Source: MWDV01 sp964634255 (GTDB lineage Bacteria; Verrucomicrobiota; Verrucomicrobiia; Limisphaerales; MWDV01). From it: DNA of 23,141 bases. Location: contig CAZWJC010000091.1 of assembly GCA_964634255.1 (NCBI GenBank), forward strand, positions 1 through 23,141, read 5' to 3'. Below are positions 1 through 7,805 of this stretch, piece after piece; position 1 is the stretch's first letter, and every line of letters starts with the position of its first letter. The notes beneath the pieces were generated by a model. The model made no database searches and was not told where the DNA came from. It saw nothing but the letters and a program-made list of their open reading frames with translations. The translations under genes and the position numbers were made by a program.

Positions 1-866
1 GGGTGGGCATCGGGCAGATCGTCGCAAACCATGAGCTGACCGGCTGGGAAGAGAATGCCTTCGGCAGCCGCCCCGGCTTGCTCGGCATATTTCCGATTGG
101 CGAAGCCGTGACTCTGGAAGAGGGGCACGTTCATCCCGAGTTGCTTCATGTTCTTGGCCACGATGGACTGCGCGGGCACGATGGACCAGTTCACCACCGC
201 CTGGACTCCGGGCGTGCCCTTGACCTTGGTGAGGACGTCGGTCAAGTCGGTGGCGGCCTTGTCATAGACTTCGTTCGCCAGAATCTCGATACCTTCGGTC
301 TTGGCCAGGTCTTCGAGCTGTTTCTTACCTGCCGAGCCGAAACCGTCGTTGCCAGTCAAGACGGCGATCTTGGAGATACCTTTTTCCTTCATCGTGCGGT
401 AAATCCAAGTCGCCGCCTGACTGTCTTTTTGCGGGGTCTTGAACACGTACTTGGCTACTGGATTGACAATGACTTCGGCGGCGGCGCAGGAGATGAGGAT
501 CATCTGGTTCTCCTCGCACAGCGCCTTGATCTGCATCGTCTCGCCGCTGGTGGACGGGCCGATGATGGCCAGCACCTTCTCCTCTTCGATCAACTGCTTG
601 GCGAAAGATACAGCTTTTTCCGGACTGCCGGCGCTGTCCTTGAGGATCAGCTCGAGCTTCTGCCCATTGACGCCGCCTTTGGCGTTGATCTGGTCCACCA
701 GCATCTTTGCCGTCTTGGCTTCCGGCGCGCCCAGGAAAGAGGCCGGGCCGGTGACCGAGAAGATGGCGCCGATTTTGACGGGGCCCTCTGCGGCCAACCC
801 GCTCAACGTGAACGTCTGCGTAGCGACACAAGCAAGGCTTGCCGCAAGGAGAAAGGTCTTCTTCAT
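1..866 (-). CDS. ABC transporter solute-binding protein, branched-chain amino acid type (partial, C-terminus outside window)
   Basis: Periplasmic type I solute-binding protein of the LivK/Peripla_BP_6 family, which captures a small solute and hands it to an ABC permease. Reading the minus strand from ATG at 866 gives 288 codons that run off the left edge. Residues 1-26 form a signal peptide (MKKTFLLAASLACVA..., cleavage after LAA). The mature part opens with the family's first strand, VKIGAIFSVTGPASFLG (30-46), and contains the ligand-pocket loop IGPSTSGET (102-110). The usual ISCAAAEVI and FKTPQKDSQAA segments follow. The gene starts 32 bp after the porin stop on the same strand, so the two are probably one transcript. 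No permease or ATPase gene is visible; they may lie beyond the edge. The ligand cannot be read from sequence: related proteins bind branched-chain amino acids, amides, urea or aromatic acids. Confidence 0.9.
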   Translation of the reverse strand, partial: MKKTFLLAASLACVATQTFTLSGLAAEGPVKIGAIFSVTGPASFLGAPEAKTAKMLVDQINAKGGVNGQKLELILKDSAGSPEKAVSFAKQLIEEEKVLAIIGPSTSGETMQIKALCEENQMILISCAAAEVIVNPVAKYVFKTPQKDSQAATWIYRTMKEKGISKIAVLTGNDGFGSAGKKQLEDLAKTEGIEILANEVYDKAATDLTDVLTKVKGTPGVQAVVNWSIVPAQSIVAKNMKQLGMNVPLFQSHGFANRKYAEQAGAAAEGILFPAGQLMVCDDLPDAH

Positions 867-898
867 AGCCTGTCCGGAGTTGCGCGGCCAGAACGGAA

Positions 899-2374
899 CT
901 AGAACGTGAACATGACTTCCGCACGCAGGAAGGTCATCAAATCCTGTTGCGCGTAGTAGTCACCTTCCCAGACGAACTCCGCCCAAAGGTGGGTGGTCCA
1001 GTGCTTGTTGAACTGGTGTTTGAGATTCGCCTGAAGATAGTGGCCGCGGAAGTTGCCATCTTTGCTGAAGAGGGCGGCATTCACCGCTCGCGTGGGTGTT
1101 TCTTCCGGCGCGAACATCGCGTTATACGCCGCGCTTACCGTCATGCCTTTCATTGGGTTCAACGACCACGTCGGCCCAATGCGGATGATGTTGTTGAGCT
1201 GGGCGATCTTGCCACCAGTCTCCCCGGCGTACGAGTAGATGTACAACTCGCTGAACCGGGGCCAGCGTCCCCACAGCACATCGAACATTTCATCGGTGCC
1301 CTTGGAATCCGCGTCATCACCCGAGAGATACTCCGCCACTAGGCCCACCTGGTTGTTAAGCCGATCTTTCAGGAGATAGGTGAGACTTCCGTTGAACCCA
1401 TACGCGCTGAGATCCCGGTCGCCCGGCGCCGATTTGACGGTTGGATCCTCCTTGTGCCCGAATTGGTAAGCTCCCTCCACCGAGTACTTCCAATGCTCTG
1501 CCGGCGTTCCCGTCAGCTTGGCCCCGAATGTGTAAATCTCCGCGTCGTCACCGATGGCAATCTCCGAAATGCTCTTGTCATGCTTATAGATGAAGTAGCC
1601 GTCAATCTGTGTGTTCTTGACCGACTTATTGGAGACGTAGAGCACCACTCCTTCCTCGTCCTGTTCTGTCAAGTAGTAGGGCCGATCCACTCCGGCATAC
1701 TGGTTTTCGCTGGAGCGCCCAATCGTCGGGATGACGTCGTCCGGCAATGCATTCTGGTAAATGTAAATAAGGTCGAATTTGGTCTTCAGTTCCTTCGCTT
1801 CGTAGCCAATCCGAACGCTATCCAAGAACATGGTCCACGAACCATCGTAGGGTGTACCGTCGGCCACCAACCACCAGTTCAGGGGATCACCCAACATGAT
1901 GTCCTGCCGCCCCGCAGTGACGGACATGGGGAGATTCAGGGCGTTGTTCCACTTGATGTTCGCGGTGTCCACAATCCCGTAGCGTTCCTCAAAACCCGAT
2001 CGGTTGCCGTACTGGCGGGCGAACGCCGGCTTCGTCCACTCCCGTTGCTCCGCGGTCAACCGGGCGTTCACGCTGAGATTCGTCACTGGCGTGATTGTGG
2101 TCCACAGCCGCTCCCGCATCCGGATGACGTTTTGCTCGTGCAAAGCAACGTCTTCGCTCAAGGTTAGCAGGTTGTTGCCGTATTCATCCCGCACGCGGAT
2201 GTCCATCCCCCATGTCATCCACTCCACTGGCTTCTTCATTTCGTTCGCCCACTGGTCGAAGGCCGAGGGCGGCGGGGACTTAGCCGTGGGGGTAGTTGAT
2301 TGGGCGTTGGCGGCGACAGCCACCAGAGCGAGCAAGGCCAGGCAATATGTTGCTTTGAGGTTCATGCGCTTCAT
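899..2374 (-). CDS. Alginate-export-family outer-membrane porin
   Basis: 491-residue outer-membrane beta-barrel resembling the alginate export (AlgE-like) porin family. ATG at 2374 gives a signal peptide (MKRMNLKATYCLALLALVAVA, cleavage after ANA). An upstream in-frame codon at 2407 would put a charged stretch before it, so it is not used; a start at 2365 (MNLKATY) is also possible. Family-like features are the early GMDIRVRDEYGNNLLTL strand, the AGRQDIMLGDP segment followed by DGTPYDGSWTMFLDSVRIGY, alternating polar/aromatic strands throughout, and a C-terminal strand ending in Phe (AEVMFTF), the usual barrel-assembly signal. It sits directly upstream of the solute-binding protein gene. I infer that it admits that protein's ligand across the outer membrane. 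Family members are not restricted to alginate, so the substrate is unknown. Confidence 0.85.
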   Translation of the reverse strand: MKRMNLKATYCLALLALVAVAANAQSTTPTAKSPPPSAFDQWANEMKKPVEWMTWGMDIRVRDEYGNNLLTLSEDVALHEQNVIRMRERLWTTITPVTNLSVNARLTAEQREWTKPAFARQYGNRSGFEERYGIVDTANIKWNNALNLPMSVTAGRQDIMLGDPLNWWLVADGTPYDGSWTMFLDSVRIGYEAKELKTKFDLIYIYQNALPDDVIPTIGRSSENQYAGVDRPYYLTEQDEEGVVLYVSNKSVKNTQIDGYFIYKHDKSISEIAIGDDAEIYTFGAKLTGTPAEHWKYSVEGAYQFGHKEDPTVKSAPGDRDLSAYGFNGSLTYLLKDRLNNQVGLVAEYLSGDDADSKGTDEMFDVLWGRWPRFSELYIYSYAGETGGKIAQLNNIIRIGPTWSLNPMKGMTVSAAYNAMFAPEETPTRAVNAALFSKDGNFRGHYLQANLKHQFNKHWTTHLWAEFVWEGDYYAQQDLMTFLRAEVMFTF

Positions 2375-3023
2375 TTCATCGGGTTCCCATCCGTGCGGGC
2401 CTCCCAAGCCGCGGAATGCCTGTGACTCAGGCGTTCCACCCCGGAGGCCTCGCCGCGGGATTGAAGGAATCTTAGGAATCCCGGCGCCGGTGTCCAGCGC
2501 TCAAAAGGCCTATATGACAGAAAGCAGCTTATCATATGATGTTCATTTGTTACTATGATTCTCGTACAGCTCCACAGCACCCCCGCCTTCCCCGTGTCTC
2601 GCGCCGCATTTCGATTGGGATTGTAGCCAACCGACCACATCGACCACCGCTCGATCAGGTGCTCCGCTGCGAACGACTTGCGGATAATGGCCCGGGCCAC
2701 ACATATCGACGGGCGCGTTTTTCTATCATGTTCATGTCGTGCCGGGTCTCGCATCGTGGACCTCAGGTTGGGCAGGTGGCCGCAAACGCACTGCTACACG
2801 CCTTATTCTCCGCCTGAACCAAGCTATGGACTCCTTTGGTAAGGAGATTCAAATCCACCTCGTTGAGTCCATCCACCTCCAGCGAAGTCACTGCCGGGCC
2901 GTCGGGGGTGGCTTCCGGCGCACACACGAGACTGTGCAAGCGATATTATCGGCTGGTAAAACAAGGTTTGCCCAGCTCTGTCCTCGGGCCACCGCTTGTA
3001 GGCATCCGAAGGTAGCAGTGGCC
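2375..3023. other. Gene-poor interval between sensor kinase and porin
   Basis: About 650 bp without a credible gene. Short reading frames here have biased, low-complexity translations and no family resemblance. Visible structure: a 10-bp perfect palindrome ATCATATGAT at 2531-2540; 8-bp inverted arms ATGGACTC (2826-2833) and GAGTCCAT (2865-2872); an alternative hairpin CTCCTT-TGGT-AAGGAG (2831-2846) that overlaps the first arm; and a direct repeat TCCACCTC at 2854 and 2873. It is downstream of the kinase and upstream of the porin on the minus strand, so it probably holds the porin promoter and any kinase terminator. No tRNA or known riboswitch was recognised. Confidence 0.6.
2531..2540 (-). 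promoter_or_regulatory. AT-rich palindrome containing a TATGAT -10-like hexamer upstream of the porin
   Basis: ATCATATGAT is a perfect 10-bp palindrome in one of the few AT-rich patches of the window. On the minus strand it contains TATGAT, five of six matches to the sigma-70 -10 hexamer, about 157 bp before the porin ATG. I see no convincing -35 element at the right distance. It could be a promoter core or an operator half; the call rests on position and composition only. Confidence 0.25.
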
Positions 3024-6000
3024 TCAGGCCAGAACCGAACCGAGGAGTTCAAGCACCTCTTCAGCTCGAAAGGGTTTCCGGAGAAATGCCCGGGCGCCGC
3101 GCCGCAGCGTTTCGCGCCGGAATTCATCCGTCGCTAGGCCGCTCATCGCGATGATCGGCATCCTTGGATTCTGCTCATACAACATCATGATAAGCTGCCG
3201 CCCGTCACCGAACGGCATCATGATATCCGTCAGTACGGCCCGAATCTGCTCATGGTGCTTCTCATAGTGGTGCAAGGCTTCCGCCGCATTGGAAGCCGTC
3301 AACGGTGTGTAGCCCCCGTGCAGCAGGATTTCGCCCGCCAAGTGCAGGATGGCCGCTTCATCATCCACCACCAACACCAGTTCGCCCTCCCCACGGCGGA
3401 ACGCCGACCACTCGATATCGCCGCCGCAGGTTTCGACCGGGGCACAGGCTGGAAGAAACACCTGAAACGTCGTACCCTTCCCCGGCTTGCTGTCCACCAA
3501 GACAAAGCCCCCGTGATTCTCCACGATACCCAACACAGTGGCCAACCCCAACCCTGTCCCTTTCCCTTGCGGCTTGGTGGTAAAAAACGGATCGAAGATG
3601 CGGTCCAGAATCTTCGCAGGAATGCCCGTGCCGCTATCCGATACCCTAAAAGCGACATACGAGATGGGACGCGCCTTTGGATGGAGGCTCATCGTGGTCT
3701 CGTTCAGGGTTTGGTTCTCGAGCGTGATGTACAACACACCGCCGTCCGGCATCGCGTCGCGGGCGTTGACGCACAAGTTCATCAGAACCTGATGCACCTG
3801 GGACGGGTCCGCCAGGACGGGTGCTGGTTGCCCGGAGTAGTCGGCATAGATTTGGATGTTCTTCGGGAACGTCTGCTCCAGCAGGCGGGCAATTTCTTTG
3901 AGCAAGTGGCGCGGCTGAACCGGGCCCTTCGGGGAATCCGCCCCTCGGGCAAAGGTGAGCAGTTGTTTGACGGTGTCCACGCCACGTCGCGCGCTCTCCT
4001 TCATCATGTTCAAAACGCCAAGGGTGTTCTCGTCCTGCGGACGCAGTTCCAGCAGTTCCACCCCCATGAGTACCGGGCTGAGAATATTGTTGAGATCATG
4101 GGCCACACCGCTGGCCAGCGTACCCACGCTCTCCAACCGCTGCGCGCGCAGGTATTGTTGCATCAGGCGTTTTTTCTCGGTGATATCCGTGCCGACGAAC
4201 AAGAGAGACTTGGGCTGGGCACGCTTGTCTTTAACAAGCGTCAGGCGACAATCCAGCAGGCATTCTCGCTCCTCGGGGAAAAGGAAAGCGATCTCACCGG
4301 ACCAGAGGCCGCGCGTCGCGGCCTCCCGCTGAGCGTCGTGCAACTCCGCCAGCCTCCGGGGACACAACACCTCCGCCAATCCGCGGTCCCGGACCTCGTT
4401 ATACAGACAACCGGTCAGGCGTTCCGCCGCCTGATTCAAATACACCAACCGGCCGGCCATGTCGCATACGGCGATGATGTCCTGCGTTTGGTCCAGCAAC
4501 GCGGCTTGTTCGCGCATGCGCTCCTGGGATTTCTTTCGGGCTGTAATGTCCTCTTTCACCCCAATGAACTGCGTGATCGCCCCATCTGTGTCACGGATGG
4601 GGGAAATGGATGCCATTTCCCAGTAAAGCTCCCCATTGCGCTTGCGGTTGTGAAACTCGCCGCGCCACAGCCGGCCGCCGAGGATGGTCTTCCACAGGCG
4701 TTCGTAATCCTCCGCCGGCGTCTCGCCCGACTTCAGGATGCGCGGATTCTGCCCGAGAACTTCCTCCGCCGCATAGCCGGTCAACTGCGTGAAGCGGGGA
4801 TTGACGTACGTGATCCGCCCCCCCAGGTCCGTCATTACCACCGCGGCGGGACTCTGCTCCACAGCCTGCGAGAGTCTTTGGATGACCGCTTCCGCGTGTT
4901 TGCGATCCGATGTGTCCACGACTGCACAGGCGAGGCCGGCTTCTGGGTGGGCCGGGTCGAGCAGACTGCAAGAGACGAGGATGTCGAGTTGCTTGCCGTC
5001 CTTGCGGCGCAACTGAGAAGCGGCATTGACCACGCCGCGCACCCGCGTTTCCGCGTAGAAGCTCGCCCCAATGCCTTGGAAGTGCTCGTCATCCAGGTAC
5101 AGGACCCGGGTGCTGTGGCCGATCAGCTCCGTGCGCTCGTAGCCGGTGATCTCGCAGAGGCGGTCGTTGACCTCCACAAACACCCGGTCACGAACCAAGG
5201 CCAACCCGGCTGGCGACGCGCGCAAAATGCTGCTGAGCCGGGACTCTTGCTCGCGGCGCGCCATCTCCGCATGCGCCCGTTCCGTGACGTCCAACGCGAC
5301 CCCCAAGACGCCGATTTGCCGCCCCGCCGAGTCCAAATGCGGGGAATAGACGGTATCCCAATAGAGGCCGCCCACTGGATTGACCCCATGCACAGGCTCC
5401 CCACGCAACGCCCGGTTTAGACAATCCACGACCGACGGAGACTCCGCGTAGTATTCGAATGCCGACGTACCGACCACCTGCCCCGGTTTCAGTTTCAGTT
5501 TTGCGAGGTCCCGTCCCTCTGAAAGCTGGAAGATGCCCTGACTGTCCACCATAAACACCACGATTTGGGTGTTTTGTACCACGGCGCGGAATTTTTCTTC
5601 GCTGGCCTTGAGCTTCTCCTCCGCTTGCTTGTGTTCGCTGATGTCCTGCACGGTACCAACCCACCCATCCGCGTGACCCGGGTCACCCGGCACGCGCTCT
5701 ACCCGTGCATGCACCCACTTGACGCGCTCAGCACAAACGATGCGGCATTCGACATCCAACGGGACGCCCCGAGAAACGGTTTGGCAGGCTGCCGCAAAGC
5801 CCGCCCGATCCTCGGAATGAATCCGTGACAGGAAGAAGTCGTACGAGACGGGGGTGTCAGGAGTGATTTCAAGCAGGCGGTACATCTCGGCGGACCAAGC
5901 GACCGGCGCCGTCAGGGCGGGACATTGCCAGCTCCCGATCTGTGCCACGGCTTGCGCCCGGTTGAGGGTGGCTTCGCTCGTGCGCAGGGCTTGCTCCACC

Positions 6001-6605
6001 TGTTTGCGCGCCTCCAGTTCGGAACGCGCCCGGCGCAACGCATCGCGGGTCGTGTGCGTCGCCACCGAAAGCAGGATGATAACGTAAACGAATCCCGCGG
6101 TGGCGCTCAACGCCAACGCATGCGGGGACAACTCCACTTTTGGGCGCGGAAAAAAACCGTACATCTCCCACCACGCCGCCACCAGGACCAGCACCACGTT
6201 CACCCCGGCCAACTGCGCGCCCGCGCGCATGCCGAACATCGAGCCACAAAACAGGGTCAGCGTCATCAGCCCCATCAGCATATCGGCTCGGAGGCCACCT
6301 TGGGTGATGATCGCACACACAATGTGCCCCCAGAAGACCAGCACGGTGGCCCGACTCGCCAGTCGCGTGTACCCCTGGCGCACCAGATACAGAAGCACCA
6401 GAATCAGCCCGATCGCAGCGGCGTGCATCCCCACGTAGGCCGTTCCCAACTTCGGCTGGGCCAACACCGCCGAAGCGCCGAGCAGGGTGCCAGCCAAAGC
6501 CAGCAGCAAGGCCGTGGAAAGCAGCTCGGCAGCACGAAGTTCGTCTTCGTCAGCAACGCGCGGCAAACACAGCCAACGTTTTCCCACACTCACCCATGAT
6601 CCCAT
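3024..6605 (-). CDS. Hybrid sensor histidine kinase, six membrane segments, five PAS domains, C-terminal receiver
   Basis: 1193-residue membrane-bound hybrid histidine kinase. Residues about 28-183 hold six hydrophobic segments of a type I do not recognise. Five PAS domains follow (about 211-322, 333-444, 455-566, 575-690, 699-812), several ending in the usual D-I-(S/T) linker to the next helix. The kinase core has an H-box LASGVAHDLNN with phospho-accepting H836, an N-box NLCVNARDAM (943-952), a G1 box DSGTGI (990-995), an FDPFFTTK F-box and a G2 box GKGTGLGL. The receiver (about 1076-1193) has the acidic pair D1081-D1082, phospho-acceptor D1127 (LTDIMMP), S1155 and K1177 (RKPF). All catalytic residues are present. 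No separate response-regulator gene is adjacent, so output must pass through a distant partner. The first in-frame ATG (6605) is used because it precedes all membrane segments. Confidence 0.93.
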   Translation of the reverse strand: MGSWVSVGKRWLCLPRVADEDELRAAELLSTALLLALAGTLLGASAVLAQPKLGTAYVGMHAAAIGLILVLLYLVRQGYTRLASRATVLVFWGHIVCAIITQGGLRADMLMGLMTLTLFCGSMFGMRAGAQLAGVNVVLVLVAAWWEMYGFFPRPKVELSPHALALSATAGFVYVIILLSVATHTTRDALRRARSELEARKQVEQALRTSEATLNRAQAVAQIGSWQCPALTAPVAWSAEMYRLLEITPDTPVSYDFFLSRIHSEDRAGFAAACQTVSRGVPLDVECRIVCAERVKWVHARVERVPGDPGHADGWVGTVQDISEHKQAEEKLKASEEKFRAVVQNTQIVVFMVDSQGIFQLSEGRDLAKLKLKPGQVVGTSAFEYYAESPSVVDCLNRALRGEPVHGVNPVGGLYWDTVYSPHLDSAGRQIGVLGVALDVTERAHAEMARREQESRLSSILRASPAGLALVRDRVFVEVNDRLCEITGYERTELIGHSTRVLYLDDEHFQGIGASFYAETRVRGVVNAASQLRRKDGKQLDILVSCSLLDPAHPEAGLACAVVDTSDRKHAEAVIQRLSQAVEQSPAAVVMTDLGGRITYVNPRFTQLTGYAAEEVLGQNPRILKSGETPAEDYERLWKTILGGRLWRGEFHNRKRNGELYWEMASISPIRDTDGAITQFIGVKEDITARKKSQERMREQAALLDQTQDIIAVCDMAGRLVYLNQAAERLTGCLYNEVRDRGLAEVLCPRRLAELHDAQREAATRGLWSGEIAFLFPEERECLLDCRLTLVKDKRAQPKSLLFVGTDITEKKRLMQQYLRAQRLESVGTLASGVAHDLNNILSPVLMGVELLELRPQDENTLGVLNMMKESARRGVDTVKQLLTFARGADSPKGPVQPRHLLKEIARLLEQTFPKNIQIYADYSGQPAPVLADPSQVHQVLMNLCVNARDAMPDGGVLYITLENQTLNETTMSLHPKARPISYVAFRVSDSGTGIPAKILDRIFDPFFTTKPQGKGTGLGLATVLGIVENHGGFVLVDSKPGKGTTFQVFLPACAPVETCGGDIEWSAFRRGEGELVLVVDDEAAILHLAGEILLHGGYTPLTASNAAEALHHYEKHHEQIRAVLTDIMMPFGDGRQLIMMLYEQNPRMPIIAMSGLATDEFRRETLRRGARAFLRKPFRAEEVLELLGSVLA

Positions 6606-6750
6606 AACGGTTCTTCTGTGCGCCTACTGTGGCCAAACGACCACCAAAGACAAGCACGGACAAGCGTGAGCACGCCGGCAACCTGATATCGTGCGCTCCC
6701 GGATCGACCGCCCCCGGGCCTCGGCGTGAGCCGCGCAATGGTTATCACCG

Positions 6751-6773
6751 TTTTTCGTTCTCCAAACGAAAAA
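6751..6773. promoter_or_regulatory. Inverted repeat in the divergent kinase/deacetylase promoter region
   Basis: TTTTTCGTT (6751-6759), loop CTCCA, AACGAAAAA (6765-6773) is a perfect 9-bp inverted repeat. It lies in the 206-bp gap between the divergent starts at 6605 and 6812. It has no GC stem followed by a T run, so it does not read as an intrinsic terminator on either strand. A second pair, AAGCACG (6772-6778) and CGTGCTT (6795-6801), overlaps its right edge and includes the palindrome GCACGTGC. Position and symmetry suggest an operator; the binding protein is unknown. Confidence 0.4.
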
Positions 6774-6811
6774 GCACGTGCATTTCCACCGCTCCGTGCT
6801 TGAATTCCGCC

Positions 6812-7675
6812 ATGACAATCATCACGGACGACCGCTGCACGGCTTACCACGCCCCGGGCCATCCCGAACGTCCGCAACGCATCGCCGCGTCGGTGGAGAA
6901 GCTCAAGACCCAGAAGGAACTTCCCCTCACGTGGACGACGCCGGCCGAGGTCTCTGATGAGGTGATCCTCCGCGCCCATCCGCGCTATCATCTGTCACGA
7001 CTCGCCGTCTCGCAGGATTTCGACGCCGACACGGCTTGGCATCCCGATATCGCCGGGCATGCGCGACGGTCGGTGGGCGCAGGTCTGGCGGCCCTCCAAG
7101 CGGCACGGGCAGGCAAAGCCGCCTTCAGCCTGATCCGCCCGCCCGGACATCACGCCACCAAGAACCGCGCCATGGGCTTCTGCTATCTGAGCAACGCTGC
7201 CATCGTTGCTTTGGAAGCCCTCGCCTCAGGCGCAAAGCGGGTCGCGGTCTATGATTTCGACGTCCATCACGGGAATGGTACCGAAGACGTGCTGCTCGAC
7301 CATCCCGGCACCACGTTCTACTCGGTTCATCAATACCCCTGTTATCCCGGCACCGGGACGGAGCATCGTGGCGGGAATTGCTTCAACTATCCTGTCGCCC
7401 CTTACACGCCGCGTGATGAGTATCGCGCGAAGCTCCAAGCCGCCCTCGACGCGGCCATGAAAAGCCGGCCGGACCTGCTGCTGGTATCGGCTGGATTCGA
7501 CGCCTACATTCACGACCCCATCGCTCAAGAGACGCTGGAGGTCGAGGATTTTCACTGGATGGGAACCGCGATCCGCAAGTGCGGGGTGCAAACTGCCAGC
7601 CTGCTGGAGGGCGGTTACAGCGATCACCTTCCCGACCTGATCCTTGCCTACCTCAAAGGACTCGAGGGGAAATAA
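6812..7675 (+). CDS. Histone-deacetylase-family (AcuC/acetylpolyamine amidohydrolase-like) zinc hydrolase
   Basis: 287-residue cytoplasmic protein of the arginase/deacetylase fold, which removes acyl groups from lysine side chains or small amines. Start ATG 6812 gives the family's N-terminal pattern (MTIITDDRCTAYHAPGHPERPQR); a longer frame upstream is rejected as non-homologous and runs through the promoter region. Active-site residues are all visible: the His pair H113-H114 in RPPGHHA, zinc ligands D150 and H152 in YDFDVHHGNGT, the third ligand D230 in SAGFDA, and transition-state tyrosine Y269 in LEGGYS. No signal peptide. Length is slightly short for AcuC (commonly over 300 aa) but no motif is missing. 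The next gene on the same strand starts 130 bp later behind a possible terminator, so it is probably monocistronic. The natural substrate cannot be predicted. Confidence 0.93.
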   Translation: MTIITDDRCTAYHAPGHPERPQRIAASVEKLKTQKELPLTWTTPAEVSDEVILRAHPRYHLSRLAVSQDFDADTAWHPDIAGHARRSVGAGLAALQAARAGKAAFSLIRPPGHHATKNRAMGFCYLSNAAIVALEALASGAKRVAVYDFDVHHGNGTEDVLLDHPGTTFYSVHQYPCYPGTGTEHRGGNCFNYPVAPYTPRDEYRAKLQAALDAAMKSRPDLLLVSAGFDAYIHDPIAQETLEVEDFHWMGTAIRKCGVQTASLLEGGYSDHLPDLILAYLKGLEGK

Positions 7676-7676
7676 A

Positions 7677-7697
7677 CGCGTTCCGGGAACACGTTTT
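7677..7697 (+). terminator. Weak intrinsic terminator candidate after the deacetylase gene
   Basis: Directly after the TAA, GTTCC-G-GGAAC forms a short stem that extends to CG...CG across one C/A mismatch. It is followed by TTTTC at 7694-7698. The stem is short and the loop minimal, so efficiency would be low. Confidence 0.3.
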
Positions 7698-7768
7698 CAC
7701 CCGGGAGACACACTGAAGTCAAAACAACCTGACCTCTCCGCCACGTGGAGCAAGAAATCATGAAGCGG

Positions 7769-7798
7769 TTGCCGGCAGCCGTTCGACTCAGCTAGCCT
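7769..7798 (+). promoter_or_regulatory. Candidate promoter of the phospholipase D gene
   Basis: TTGCCG (7769-7774), an 18-nt spacer and TAGCCT (7793-7798) resemble a weak sigma-70 promoter. The -10-like hexamer ends 7 nt before the ATG at 7806, and no Shine-Dalgarno lies between them. This would start the mRNA at or next to the ATG (leaderless). Confidence 0.3.
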
Positions 7799-7805
7799 CA
7801 GACAC

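Noticed and set aside
3..902. 299-codon plus-strand frame at the left edge
   Set aside because: Antisense to the solute-binding protein gene, whose signal peptide and family motifs are clear on the minus strand.
2371..2754. 127-codon minus-strand frame before the porin
   Set aside because: It overlaps the porin start in another frame and shows no family features or signal. It is probably chance in a promoter region.
2826..2872. tRNA-like TTCAAATC segment with nearby stem
   Set aside because: The flanking bases do not form a T-arm stem. No acceptor, D or anticodon arms can be drawn on either strand.
3252..5420. Long open frame (722 codons) on the plus strand, antisense to the sensor kinase
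   Set aside because: Its translation is Arg/Gln/His-rich without any domain. It exists because the GC-rich kinase codons leave few stops in that frame. The minus-strand product has complete kinase motifs.
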